From: Candidatus Melainabacteria bacterium
GTDB taxonomy: Bacteria > Cyanobacteriota > Vampirovibrionia > Obscuribacterales > Obscuribacteraceae
Assembly (NCBI GenBank): GCA_003963305.1
Contig: RXJR01000015.1
Span: forward strand, 223,504 to 287,503
Direction of reading: 5' to 3'
DNA: 64,000 nt
How positions within the stretch are numbered: the stretch's first letter is position 1; every line of letters starts with the position of its first letter. Below, piece by piece: positions 44,740 to 53,845 of this stretch. The notes under the pieces are model-generated. The model was not told where the DNA came from and did not search any database. It saw only the letters and a list, made by a program, of their open reading frames with translations. The translations under genes and the position numbers were made by a program.

Positions 44740-45273
44740 ATGATTGAAATGAGTGTAGCTGGAATTGCCATAGATGCCCGCAACGCCCAGCCGATTGTTG
44801 TCCTCAAAGAAAATGACACGATGCGTACTCTGCCTATTTGGATTGGCATGGCTGAGGCAAAAGCCATCTCGTTTGCCCTGGAAAAAGCAAAGTCGGAGCG
44901 TCCGCTTACACACGAGCTCTTGCTGACCACTATCGAACAACTGAATTACGCCTTAGATCAAATTGAAATCAACAAGTTGGACGAACAGACTTATTCGGCA
45001 ATTTTGAAATTGACGCCGAAAGAAGCCGGAAAGGAACCGATGATGATCGATGCTCGACCTTCCGACGCGATAGCACTTGCCCTTTCGGCAAAAGCGCCGA
45101 TCTTTGTTTCGCCGGAAATAACCATCAATGCAGTCATGGCTCCTGATGAGGAAACGGCGGAATTCAAGCAATTCGTAAGCAAATTGAAGGCATCCGACTT
45201 CAAGTTACCGGGAGTAAGTTCTGTAACGCCGCTTGAAGAAGATCCGGAAAATACTGAAGGCGAATCAGCCTAA
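44740..45273 (+). CDS. bifunctional nuclease family protein (DUF151)
   Basis: 177 residues. Typical start MIEMSVAGIAIDARNAQPIV, then LPIWIGMAEAKAI, the central MIDARPSDAIALALS signature and a C-terminal helix. The family is named after a plant nuclease with DNase/RNase activity and is widespread in bacteria, often near repair or translation genes; the bacterial role is open. AGGGAG eight bases before the ATG at 44740 and family length favour it over the earlier ATG at 44650. It overlaps the stop of the convergent Rieske gene by four bases. Confidence 0.9.
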   Translation: MIEMSVAGIAIDARNAQPIVVLKENDTMRTLPIWIGMAEAKAISFALEKAKSERPLTHELLLTTIEQLNYALDQIEINKLDEQTYSAILKLTPKEAGKEPMMIDARPSDAIALALSAKAPIFVSPEITINAVMAPDEETAEFKQFVSKLKASDFKLPGVSSVTPLEEDPENTEGESA

Positions 45274-46343
45274 GCATTTGAGCTGGAACATTCGAATGGC
45301 GTCTGTTTTTCAAGATGCTGAATGAAGGCAAGCACGGCATGGTCGGCAGCGATCGGAGTTTTGAAATCAAACTTGATCGTGTTGAAAATGCGCGTATCGC
45401 CTTGCGCAAAGTAAAGTCCTGCCAACTTGGTCAGCAGAATCAAAAGTGGATTTATCAACAGGTTCACTAACGCATTCGAAGATTTCCTCGTGAATGCGAT
45501 CGCATAACCCTCCGTATTTCCAGATGCAGAGAGTCTCAAGGCGAACATGAGATATAAATGCATAAAATCGGGACCGAGCGTTACCGTGCCGGTTGAGCCA
45601 TACCAATAGTCAAGCTTGTAGGTCAATTCACGGGCATAAAACTTCGCTATCAGCTTGCCAATCACGTTGGTGGCAGGCACGATGCCTGTATTTTTGAACT
45701 GAATATGGCTTGATGTGAGACGGCGCGGCTCCATATTCAAAACATCGCCGGGCAAATTGTGCACAGTATGAAAGTGCTGCTCGTCTATGGCGTTGATCAT
45801 GACTACATTGGGGTGACAATTTTTGATGAAGAAGTTGCCTAACGAGTATTGATACGACTTTCCATTCAACTCAGGATGAATAGGAATGTCTTCAGCCGGT
45901 GCTTCATCACCCAACCAGATCCAGATCAGACCGTACCGTTCACGCACCACCCAGGCTCTGGTTGAAACCACCCGCGGTGCCTTGGCTTTCTGGCACGGAA
46001 TATCGGTGCAATTACCGTTGCCGTCAAAACACCAGTTATGAAAGAAGCAACGCAGTTGCTCACCATCGACTTTACCTTCTGCCAGATGAGCACCCATATG
46101 AGGGCAGTATGCATCAAGCGCAGCAACTTCACCGCTGCTAGTCCGAAAGACAGCTAATTCACGACCGGCAATGCTGGCCGGAATAACCTTATTACGCCTC
46201 AACGCATGCGAGGGCATCAACCAGTACCATCCGATTGCCACGCAATCAGTACGAGTAAATAAGTTGTACTGCTCTCTGGTCAAAGCCTTATGCTGGCCCG
46301 AGCGACTGACGAAAATACGACCGACTACACTGTTTGCCTGCAT
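45270..46343 (-). CDS. Rieske non-heme iron oxygenase (cluster enzyme 1)
   Basis: 357 residues. Rieske cluster ligands C80-P-H82 and C99-F-F-H102; mononuclear iron triad motif D187-x2-H190-x4-H195 (DEQHFHTVH). These are complete, so it should hydroxylate, demethylate or desaturate a substrate with electrons from a ferredoxin; one is encoded at 53549. A hydrophobic stretch near 300 (ALVNLLINPLLILLTKLAGLYFA) suggests membrane association, unlike typical soluble dioxygenases. Last gene of a minus-strand operon, 3 bases after the GNAT-like gene. Confidence 0.9.
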   Translation of the reverse strand: MQANSVVGRIFVSRSGQHKALTREQYNLFTRTDCVAIGWYWLMPSHALRRNKVIPASIAGRELAVFRTSSGEVAALDAYCPHMGAHLAEGKVDGEQLRCFFHNWCFDGNGNCTDIPCQKAKAPRVVSTRAWVVRERYGLIWIWLGDEAPAEDIPIHPELNGKSYQYSLGNFFIKNCHPNVVMINAIDEQHFHTVHNLPGDVLNMEPRRLTSSHIQFKNTGIVPATNVIGKLIAKFYARELTYKLDYWYGSTGTVTLGPDFMHLYLMFALRLSASGNTEGYAIAFTRKSSNALVNLLINPLLILLTKLAGLYFAQGDTRIFNTIKFDFKTPIAADHAVLAFIQHLEKQTPFECSSSNA

Positions 46344-46346
46344 TTT

Positions 46347-47129
46347 CTACGAAGCCTTCTGATTGATATCTGTAATGCCAGCATGCGAAACAGCTGCTGA
46401 ACGCACACGCCCAGAGTGTAGCCTTCCCGCTTCGAACCATTGCCGCGCCAATCGCGTCAAATTATCGGCACTCAATTCACACACACACAGAAGCTCATCT
46501 CCTTCGTAATACTTCGGATTACGCGAAAGGAAATACTGCACATCCAGTCGACCGGAATCTTTGTCGGGAATGGACGCCAGATCGGCGCTCAAGTAACTGC
46601 GGCAACCAGAGAATTTGACAAGACCAGCGGTGGCATCGTACTGATCGCCGAATTTCCGCATCGCCAGATAATTCATCAACGACTGCATCTCGATAGGAGT
46701 CTCGACATCATGTCGGGGATAGTAGTCATTGCTGAATAGAGACAGATATCTATAGGTTCTATGACCTTTCACAATCAACAACCAGTAGAGAGGCGTGTCA
46801 GGGGCTTCTTGCTTGATAGAGCCTGCCAACTCGAGCCAGGCTTTAGACATCTGATTTTGCCCCCAGTAGGCTGGCTCAATAATGGTGTCACCGGAATACA
46901 AAACTCTTACAGGCTTGCCTGCGAAATTCTCATCGTAGACAACAACAGTAGAGAATCCTCTGATAATGGCACTTTCATCACGCAGAACAACTGCACAGTT
47001 CTTCGCGTCGAGATCGCGATAAAAGACAGACGGTTCGCCACCGTCATAATTTCTGCGATAGAGGTTGAACATGGTCGCTCTATCTACCTCAGTCAAAGTC
47101 GAAATTTCTACGATTGATGTTTGCAGCAT
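46347..47129 (-). CDS. GNAT-like acyltransferase
   Basis: 260 residues. The middle part (about 60-150: RVLYSGDTIIEPAYWGQNQM, then PLYWLLIVKGHRTYRYL) has the strand-helix pattern of N-acetyltransferase folds, although the acetyl-CoA loop is not the classic Q/RxxGxG. The rest is unknown. It could transfer an acyl group to an amine made or freed by the cluster. The stop lies 3 bases before the Rieske start, so the two are coupled. Confidence in the fold is moderate. Confidence 0.6.
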   Translation of the reverse strand: MLQTSIVEISTLTEVDRATMFNLYRRNYDGGEPSVFYRDLDAKNCAVVLRDESAIIRGFSTVVVYDENFAGKPVRVLYSGDTIIEPAYWGQNQMSKAWLELAGSIKQEAPDTPLYWLLIVKGHRTYRYLSLFSNDYYPRHDVETPIEMQSLMNYLAMRKFGDQYDATAGLVKFSGCRSYLSADLASIPDKDSGRLDVQYFLSRNPKYYEGDELLCVCELSADNLTRLARQWFEAGRLHSGRVRSAAVSHAGITDINQKAS

Positions 47130-47165
47130 GAAATGTTATTCGCCTATAGAGGTATCGACCACGGA

Positions 47166-49463
47166 CTAATAAAACCCCCTTGCCAGTGTTATTTGCGCCC
47201 GCGTCAACTCCGCGGAGTATCGCCCAAGCAGCACATTGAAAAACATAAGATGAAGACTTACAAACGCACGCCAGGAAAAAACCGTATCGCGCTGATCGAT
47301 TGGAGTTGGCTCAAATAACCAGTGTCCCAACAATCCGACAGCCTGCGAAAGGGGCATGAATAGAAACAGCCAATAGTTGTGTTGCAAGAGTGCAAGGGCT
47401 GCGATTGAATACATCAACACAAATGCAAAGCAATGCATCGCGACATTTGCAGGAGCTTGATGCTTCAAGAGAAAAACAGGCCAGTACTGTTCGATCGAAA
47501 AGACAAATTGTTGAATCAAATTCCTGTCGGAAGAGCCGCTAAAACCCAAATGAACGCCTGAAGAAGAAATCGGAGAAATTTTGCCGGGTATATCATAAGA
47601 ACTAATTCTGTTACGGTATCTCTCTAAAGCCTCATTTTCTGTACTTGTACGATTCAACTGCACGAGCACTTCACCATGGCTCTGCTGATTCAAAACCGGC
47701 AACGGTTTTCCATCTTGGGCAACTTCTACACCACGGAGAAAGACGGTGTGCACCGCACCACTATCGTCGCGCTTGACCATCCGGGCTGCCCCGTTGAAAG
47801 CGGGCTCACTTATCGTGGATGGTGGGGGTATTGGTGTCTTCAGCTTGTCAGGATCGAGCACAGCAAAATCGGCTTTGCCACCCACTCTTATGCGACCAGC
47901 GTCCAGATTGAACCAATTCGCCGGCTCGGATGTAACTCGCGATACGGCACGATAAAACGGTAAGAAGTTAGATGTTGCTGCTTGCCTTAGAACAGAAAGG
48001 GAATTGTCGAAAAAAGCGAGGTTACGACTATGAGCACCAGCGTCGCTGAATCCTGGCAAAATGTCTCGGTGCGACATCAATTTATGCCGTACCCCTGCGC
48101 GCTGATTAGCGTTGCAGGCATACCATCGCAGATCCTCATCATACAGTTCCAGAAGATTCATGAAGTAAGTCAGGGGGTCGACTCCAGATTCGGCCGCAGC
48201 CTGACCAATCGACTTACCGACTAGAGAGCGATCAGGTGCAGCCTCGATAAACATCAGCTCAAAATTTCGATGAAAGGCTCGAGGTAAATGGCTCAACCAT
48301 GACTCTCGAAATTCCCGTTTGAACTGATCCTGCATCCAGAGTGCCTTTCGTTCCGAGCGTGTGGCACAGTTGTTCAACTTCACACCAGCCGAAAACTCCT
48401 CGAAAAACGGCGTCAGGCATCCGTCAGCATGAATAACAAATGGTTCTGCCAGAGTCTGAAAGCGAATATTGCAACCAAGCAGCTGATTGCAAACGAATAG
48501 CAGAAGCGGGTAAACCCTCCACAAATGTGGTGCCGTGCCCATATCCAGCGCAGCGAGAATTGTGCAGCGCAGCGGTGCGCGCCAAACACCAGGGCACATG
48601 CGCAAGATATCTATAAGAGACCAGGGGTTTCGCGGATTAGGGGTGACTTGAAAAACAGCATCATACTGACGGCACAGATCGGCAAGCATTTTGTATTCAG
48701 CGTAACTAGCATGATGAGAGGGCAGCGCCTGGCCGGCAAACGGTCCACTGACTTTGTGCCAGTGCACCATGTCAACAGATATTCCGATGCATCCCGCATC
48801 AAGCGCAGACTTCGCCAAAACGCGCATTTGTTCGAGCTCAGTCGCGGTAGCATGCTCGGAGATACTACGCTCGAGCCCCATTACGTGCACCCTCAACGCG
48901 CTATGTCCCAACATGCAGGCAACATTCGGTCCCAACTTCAGGGTGCGTAGATGATTAAAATATTGATCGGGAGATTGCCAGGCGTGCGCATTCTCCAACC
49001 ATGCAGAAATCAGTGGTGCCGGCAATGTTTCCACGCGAGAAAAGATATATGAAAGATCAACGGGTGCACCAAAGGTGGTGGAAAGGCTGCACCCACCCAT
49101 GACGACCGTAGTGACACCATGTCGCACCGATTCAGGGAGCCCTGGCGCCAGTTCTACCTCGAGATCGTAGTGCGTATGTATATCGACCAGGCCAGGAACT
49201 ATCCACAGTCCGCCGGCATTGATCTGTCTGGCTGCGCTGGCATTCAAATTCTTTCCTATTGCAATGACACGACCGGCCAGAACAGCAATGTCAAGCTGTC
49301 TACCTTCGTTTACACCATCAAAAACAAGACCGTTGCGCAGAATGAGGTCGCATACTAACGGCTCACCCTGCGCAGACTCGCCCCGGGCAGACTCGCTTCG
49401 CGAAACCTCGCGCCTCACCGGGTCAGGCAAGGTCGCGTTGCTCGACAGCGAAGTCTTGTGCAT
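47166..49463 (-). CDS. N-acyl-D-amino-acid amidohydrolase fused to an Mpo1-like membrane domain
   Basis: 765 residues. The first about 590 form an Amidohydro_3 (D-aminoacylase type) TIM barrel: LILRNGLVFDGVNEG, the metal motif GLVDIHTHYDLE, VTTVVMGGCS, and SHRDILPGFSDAGAHS with the final Asp ligand. The C-terminal part (about 655-750) has the Mpo1/YGL010w (DUF962) pattern, FLLKHQAPANVAMHC then LLGHWLFEPTPID, within membrane helices. Mpo1 is an iron-dependent dioxygenase that shortens 2-hydroxy fatty acids. One protein thus joins deacylation and fatty-acid alpha-oxidation chemistry. A low-complexity start (SESARGESAQGE) may be an artefact of start choice. It lies 5 bases after the upstream gene. 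Confidence 0.8.
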   Translation of the reverse strand: MHKTSLSSNATLPDPVRREVSRSESARGESAQGEPLVCDLILRNGLVFDGVNEGRQLDIAVLAGRVIAIGKNLNASAARQINAGGLWIVPGLVDIHTHYDLEVELAPGLPESVRHGVTTVVMGGCSLSTTFGAPVDLSYIFSRVETLPAPLISAWLENAHAWQSPDQYFNHLRTLKLGPNVACMLGHSALRVHVMGLERSISEHATATELEQMRVLAKSALDAGCIGISVDMVHWHKVSGPFAGQALPSHHASYAEYKMLADLCRQYDAVFQVTPNPRNPWSLIDILRMCPGVWRAPLRCTILAALDMGTAPHLWRVYPLLLFVCNQLLGCNIRFQTLAEPFVIHADGCLTPFFEEFSAGVKLNNCATRSERKALWMQDQFKREFRESWLSHLPRAFHRNFELMFIEAAPDRSLVGKSIGQAAAESGVDPLTYFMNLLELYDEDLRWYACNANQRAGVRHKLMSHRDILPGFSDAGAHSRNLAFFDNSLSVLRQAATSNFLPFYRAVSRVTSEPANWFNLDAGRIRVGGKADFAVLDPDKLKTPIPPPSTISEPAFNGAARMVKRDDSGAVHTVFLRGVEVAQDGKPLPVLNQQSHGEVLVQLNRTSTENEALERYRNRISSYDIPGKISPISSSGVHLGFSGSSDRNLIQQFVFSIEQYWPVFLLKHQAPANVAMHCFAFVLMYSIAALALLQHNYWLFLFMPLSQAVGLLGHWLFEPTPIDQRDTVFSWRAFVSLHLMFFNVLLGRYSAELTRAQITLARGFY

Positions 49464-49468
49464 TTGTA

Positions 49469-50107
49469 CTAAGCCTTCTTGCGCATCATAGAGGCTCCGA
49501 GTGCACCAATGACAATACCGACCAGCGCACCCGCGAGGACTGCGATAATGACAAATTTTTGAATATCATCTTTAATTGTGGTGACAACAGGATTGTCGAG
49601 AATGTTTGCAGAGAAAATAATTCTCGAAACCTTCCAAACGTCACCTTCTTTGACAACAACGGCGCTCCAACGTTCAGGCATGACCCTTACTTCACCGCTC
49701 TTGAAGTAATAACTGTCGTTAGAGGTGCCATGGCAGATACCGACACTGTCCGAAAGAAACTCTGTCGGTCCATCTGCAACCGGTTTGACTTCAATCTTAT
49801 CGATACCGAAAGCTTTGTTCTCGAAAAGCTTTGTCCAGTAATCGCGGAATGCATTCAATGAAACAAACTTTTGTCCGTCGACTGTGATCACTGTCAAATT
49901 ATCGTTGACCAGAAATGGCTTCAAAGCCTCGAAATCACGAGTATTAATCGCCTTCTCCGTAACTTCCCGTAACTTGGTCAGCTCAGCATGATCTTTTGCA
50001 TGCGCGTCACCTGTTTCAACCTGGACCTTCGGGGATTCCACTGCCATTGCAGTACTAGCTGCGAGTGACATGAACAAACTCACAACCAGGGGCATTATTG
50101 AACGCAT
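49469..50107 (-). CDS. exported NTF2/SnoaL-like protein with C-terminal membrane anchor
   Basis: 212 residues. Signal peptide (LVVSLFMSLAASTAMA), a DUF4440/NTF2-like domain (about 38-165: RDFEALKPFLVNDNLTVI, SVGICHGTSNDSYY, WSAVVVKEGDVWKVSRI), then a single helix (IIAVLAGALVGIVIGALGA) and RKKA. Such cone-shaped pockets bind small hydrophobic ligands or act as isomerases/cyclases. It begins the four-gene minus-strand operon and may bind a precursor or product at the membrane. Divergent from the glycosyltransferase gene. Confidence 0.75.
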   Translation of the reverse strand: MRSIMPLVVSLFMSLAASTAMAVESPKVQVETGDAHAKDHAELTKLREVTEKAINTRDFEALKPFLVNDNLTVITVDGQKFVSLNAFRDYWTKLFENKAFGIDKIEVKPVADGPTEFLSDSVGICHGTSNDSYYFKSGEVRVMPERWSAVVVKEGDVWKVSRIIFSANILDNPVVTTIKDDIQKFVIIAVLAGALVGIVIGALGASMMRKKA

Positions 50108-50232
50108 TATTTTCTCGCTTGTGTAAGACAGTCGGCGGCTATACTATACAGCAAGCTAGACAAGCAGCCCAGCAAAAACGGCATGAACAGCGGATATACA
50201 AATATATCGGATGATACCACGGGTGGAGTAGC

Positions 50233-51621
50233 GTGACGGATCAAGTGTCTATCGCAAAGAGCGATCCGACTACCAAAATGAAAAAAATGCAACCCCCATC
50301 TGGAGGCGCTCAGCCGCCAGAACGGTGGCTGACACTTGCTCTTATAGGTATCACCTTTACCGGAACTGTGCTTATCGATATCTGCTCACCACCTGTCACC
50401 ACATTCACGCTATCCCTCGTATATATAGTTATATTCTCAGTCCTGAAGCTATATGCAAGAGAGCACGACAGCGTCGATCGAGAAGCAACAAAACCGAGAG
50501 AGTCTGAATTTACTCAGCCTATGGTCTCAATTGTGGTACCAGCTCATAATGAAGAGTTGCTGCTTGCCACCACAATAAAATCTATATTGAACCTGGACTA
50601 TCCCGACTTCGAATTGCTTGTCGTCAACGACCGCAGTACAGACCAGACAGAAGCAGTGCTCCAGAGCATCAAGGCTGCTGGTGACCCAAGATTCAGATTT
50701 ATCACACGCAACAGTGAAAACAGACCTGGTAAAGCCGCTTGTATAAATGATGCGCTCAAGCACACGAGCGGCAAACTGATAGCAGTCTTCGACGCCGATA
50801 CCCAGGTCGCACCAGACTTTCTTACCTCAGCAGTGACCTACTTTGCCAATCCACTGGTCGGCGCGGTGCAAGGCAAAAAATCGTTAATCAACGGCGACAA
50901 AAACCTGATCACGAGATGCCAGAAAAACGAATACTTCATGGACCACCACTTCCAGAGCACACGTGACAACATTCGTTGCGCTGTTGAACTGAGAGGCAAC
51001 GGCATGGTGCTCCGACGAACCGCAGTGGAAGAACTTGGTGGCTTAAACGAGAACAGCCTCGCCGAAGATCTTGATCTGTCCACGAGGATGCACATTACAG
51101 GATGGGATATCAGATTTGCTCAAGACGCCATATTAGCGGAAGAAGCTCCGGAATCATTAAAAGCACTTTTTAAACAACGCCTGCGGTGGACCGAAGGGTG
51201 CATCGTTCGTTACCTCGAGAATGCGCGCAAAATTTTGCCCCACAAAAAGCTTTCGCTGAGAACAAAACTCGATGCATCGCTCTTCATTCTGGAATTTATC
51301 GGACCATTCTGGCTGCTTATAGAGAATGCAGTGCTCGTGATTCGCTGGTTGAGTGGCAACTGGGTGCCACAGCCGCTTCTAGTGGCGGCACCGGCTATGA
51401 CGATTTTGTGCTTGTATTTCATTTACGCAAGTTTCGCAGGCATTTACAGAGCCGAGAACGGAAACCTCGGGAAAGCGATTCAGGGCACGATCATGGTCTA
51501 CTGCTACCTGTCACTGCTCTTTGTTCCTCTCGTCTTTCTGCTGATGTTCAAGTTCCTCAAAAATCCGTCACGAGATCTGGCATGGTTCAAACCGCCACGT
51601 TATGGAGCGGCATTCAAATGA
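50233..51621 (+). CDS. family 2 membrane glycosyltransferase
   Basis: 462 residues. Two N-terminal helices, a GT-A domain with VVPAHNEE (102-109), D187-A-D189, the ED of AEDLDLS (279-280) and QRLRW (315-319), then C-terminal helices. This processive or semi-processive GT2 pattern is shared with PgaC-like and ceramide/sterol-type transferases. Donor and acceptor are unknown. GTG start after GGAG. The stop overlaps the next start (ATGA), so it heads the plus-strand cluster operon of seven genes. Confidence 0.9.
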   Translation: MTDQVSIAKSDPTTKMKKMQPPSGGAQPPERWLTLALIGITFTGTVLIDICSPPVTTFTLSLVYIVIFSVLKLYAREHDSVDREATKPRESEFTQPMVSIVVPAHNEELLLATTIKSILNLDYPDFELLVVNDRSTDQTEAVLQSIKAAGDPRFRFITRNSENRPGKAACINDALKHTSGKLIAVFDADTQVAPDFLTSAVTYFANPLVGAVQGKKSLINGDKNLITRCQKNEYFMDHHFQSTRDNIRCAVELRGNGMVLRRTAVEELGGLNENSLAEDLDLSTRMHITGWDIRFAQDAILAEEAPESLKALFKQRLRWTEGCIVRYLENARKILPHKKLSLRTKLDASLFILEFIGPFWLLIENAVLVIRWLSGNWVPQPLLVAAPAMTILCLYFIYASFAGIYRAENGNLGKAIQGTIMVYCYLSLLFVPLVFLLMFKFLKNPSRDLAWFKPPRYGAAFK

Positions 51622-52361
51622 GTCCATGGACGCTGTGCGCGGCACTGCCTGTGATCACCTTTGTGAGCCTGGTGCTTGCGGAAAAGCGCTCGCCGGAGAC
51701 CACCACTCAACCAGCAAAATATTCCGCGGCGGACTGGTTTCTGAATCTTTCCGGGTTCTTTATGCAAGGTCTTGTGATACCAGCCGCTGGCCTGGCGCTC
51801 GCACTATTTGTCTTTCCCACAATTTTTCCAGGACTGCATCAATGTCTCAAGATTGGCTTTGCAGGAGCATTTTTCTTGAACTTTGTCGTGGTTGATCTTC
51901 TGTACTACTTTCAGCATCGCGCCTTTCATGAAGTACCAATGCTCTGGAAGTTTCATGCGCCGCATCACTATTCACCAACAGTAAATGTATGGGCGACATC
52001 GAGAAATGCTCTGATGACACATTTCCTCTTCGTCTACATGCTGGTAAGTCCCATTCTCGCTTACCTCTGTGATGTAACGGAAGGCTTTTTCGCCGGGGCG
52101 ATGTTAACGGCATCACTAGATCTGTTTCGCCATGCACGGCTGCACGTGCATATCCCCCTCGCCGAGGGCATACTCGTAACGCCGGGCGAACATCACCGCC
52201 ATCACGACGCTGACAAACCCGAAGCGAACTATGGTGCCAACTTCATTTTCTGGGACAAGCTTTTCGGTACATTCTCGCCAGGAGAGTACTTCCCCGCTCA
52301 ATATGCCGGTCAGGGACAACCATCCTTTCGGAACCAACTTCTTTCCCCCTGGAGAACTTGA
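51618..52361 (+). CDS. fatty acid hydroxylase / sterol desaturase superfamily protein
   Basis: 247 residues, integral membrane. The eight-His diiron motif is present: HRAFH, HAPHH, and HVHIPLAEGILVTPGEHHRHHD. It hydroxylates or desaturates a lipid using oxygen and an electron donor, here plausibly the ferredoxin of the same operon. The start overlaps the glycosyltransferase stop; the longer frame extending upstream is an overlap in another frame. The next gene starts right after its stop. Confidence 0.9.
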   Translation: MSPWTLCAALPVITFVSLVLAEKRSPETTTQPAKYSAADWFLNLSGFFMQGLVIPAAGLALALFVFPTIFPGLHQCLKIGFAGAFFLNFVVVDLLYYFQHRAFHEVPMLWKFHAPHHYSPTVNVWATSRNALMTHFLFVYMLVSPILAYLCDVTEGFFAGAMLTASLDLFRHARLHVHIPLAEGILVTPGEHHRHHDADKPEANYGANFIFWDKLFGTFSPGEYFPAQYAGQGQPSFRNQLLSPWRT

Positions 52362-53546
52362 TTGCATCCACATCTCGCTCAAAGAAATACCAAATCACTG
52401 CTTGACGATCGCCCCACTTATAAGAAGCTGGAGCTGAATCAAAAGCGCAATCATGAGCAAGATCATTCGGCCATGATGGACGAAGCGACACGTTTATTCG
52501 TCTACGAAGACTGCAAAAACGAATACTGGAACCCAGAAGAGTTTTCTCTGTTGTACGGCACTCCACTCTGGTATGAGGCATCTCCAACACAACGGCTCAT
52601 TCTCAATCAACTTTTCTGGGTCGCCTACTATGCCCAGATCATATCTGCAGAAATTGCCACCATTTATCTCAATCAAGTCTCAGCCGCCGGTCTTTACACT
52701 CACGAAGATTTCCGCATAGTCTGCGATTCACTCGATCTTGAAACCAAACAAGAAAGAGCCCACATCAATGCCTTCAAGACAATTGGAGAAGACGTTGAAT
52801 GGCGGCTTTTTGGCGAGAGGCTATTCACGTATCCGATGCGAAGTTTGTTCGAACAAACGATGATCTTTGCTGATTCAAACGCAGGAAAAGATTTCTGGAG
52901 AAAAATGCAGATAAAAGCATTCACGCTCCTATCTGCCAGCAATGCCTTTCTAGCCAGCCAGTATCTGCTCGTGCGCGGCTTGCGAACATTGAACGGCAAA
53001 CTAATACAGCACAAACTCTCGATGTATTACATGAATCATCCCGACAAAGAAAATGCGCCCATACCTTCCAAAATCAGCTACTACCATTTCATGGACGAAA
53101 GTTTCCACTTCAACACATCAAAGCTGATTGGTCATGAAATTCCGCACAGTCTCGACGAACCCACAGCCTTCGAAAAATTCGTGATGAATAGGGGCATTGC
53201 AGGCTGCCAGAAAGACCACTTCAATTTCTCTGCCACCATCAAGGGAATCTTCTGGTATGAACCATCTCTGTTTCCAGTCATATACAAACTTTTTCGCTCA
53301 CCGCACTTTAGCATGAATGAAGCTGAAGCACGAAACATGATCGATCGATGCTTTTGCAAGGAAAACGATGCCATCAACCAGGCTTTCGATTTACATCAAA
53401 CCGCTTACGAGTCCTACAAGGTCTATGTAGAACCAATCAAATATCTAGACGAACAGAATCGCAATATGAACATCATGGGGAACAACTCCATTGAAAAATA
53501 TCTGAGTGTCAATGCCAATGCGTTGCGCAATTTTCGAGGTTCTTAG
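52362..53546 (+). CDS. AurF/CmlI-type diiron oxygenase
   Basis: 394 residues. It carries the AurF ligand pattern Glu97, Glu131-x2-His134, and His242-x3-Glu246-x2-His249 (ERAH; HFMDESFH). AurF and CmlI oxidise aryl-amines to nitro groups; relatives act on other substrates. The third-helix carboxylate ligand of AurF has no clear counterpart, as residues 181-207 have no Glu or Asp. TTG start with GGAG seven bases upstream, directly after the preceding stop; an ATG at 52473 is the alternative. Two bases separate it from the ferredoxin gene, its likely electron source. Confidence 0.75.
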   Translation: MHPHLAQRNTKSLLDDRPTYKKLELNQKRNHEQDHSAMMDEATRLFVYEDCKNEYWNPEEFSLLYGTPLWYEASPTQRLILNQLFWVAYYAQIISAEIATIYLNQVSAAGLYTHEDFRIVCDSLDLETKQERAHINAFKTIGEDVEWRLFGERLFTYPMRSLFEQTMIFADSNAGKDFWRKMQIKAFTLLSASNAFLASQYLLVRGLRTLNGKLIQHKLSMYYMNHPDKENAPIPSKISYYHFMDESFHFNTSKLIGHEIPHSLDEPTAFEKFVMNRGIAGCQKDHFNFSATIKGIFWYEPSLFPVIYKLFRSPHFSMNEAEARNMIDRCFCKENDAINQAFDLHQTAYESYKVYVEPIKYLDEQNRNMNIMGNNSIEKYLSVNANALRNFRGS

Positions 53547-53548
53547 CG

Positions 53549-53845
53549 ATGTCGTTCTGCATTGAATTTCCGCATACAAGCCACAAACCAGTTTGTTTAC
53601 CGGAAGGAGCAAACCTTTCGGAAGAACTGAGCGTGGTCAATTCACCTGTTCTTTTTGGTTGTAGAACAGGCATTTGCGGCACCTGCCTCGTGCAAATTCA
53701 ATCCGGACATCAAGCACTGAAACCAGCTGAAGAGTCCGAGCAAGAAGCTCTGGAAGTTTACGCTCCGGGTATCGATAACGCAAGACTGGCGTGTCAGATC
53801 GCTTTGACAGCGAATATCGCATTGATCAAGATTGAGGGCGGATGA
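53549..53845 (+). CDS. plant-type 2Fe-2S ferredoxin
   Basis: 98 residues. Cluster ligands Cys38, Cys43, Cys46 and Cys82 (CRTGICGTC...C), the classical pattern. It probably delivers electrons to the Rieske oxygenases, the AurF-like protein and perhaps the fatty acid hydroxylase. No reductase is encoded in the window, so electrons must come from a general one. It overlaps the following Rieske start by four bases. Confidence 0.92.
   Translation: MSFCIEFPHTSHKPVCLPEGANLSEELSVVNSPVLFGCRTGICGTCLVQIQSGHQALKPAEESEQEALEVYAPGIDNARLACQIALTANIALIKIEGG

Noticed and set aside
51186..51617. Upstream extension of the fatty-acid hydroxylase frame
   Set aside because: It overlaps the glycosyltransferase in another frame and does not resemble a membrane protein; the ATGA overlap at 51618 is the true start.
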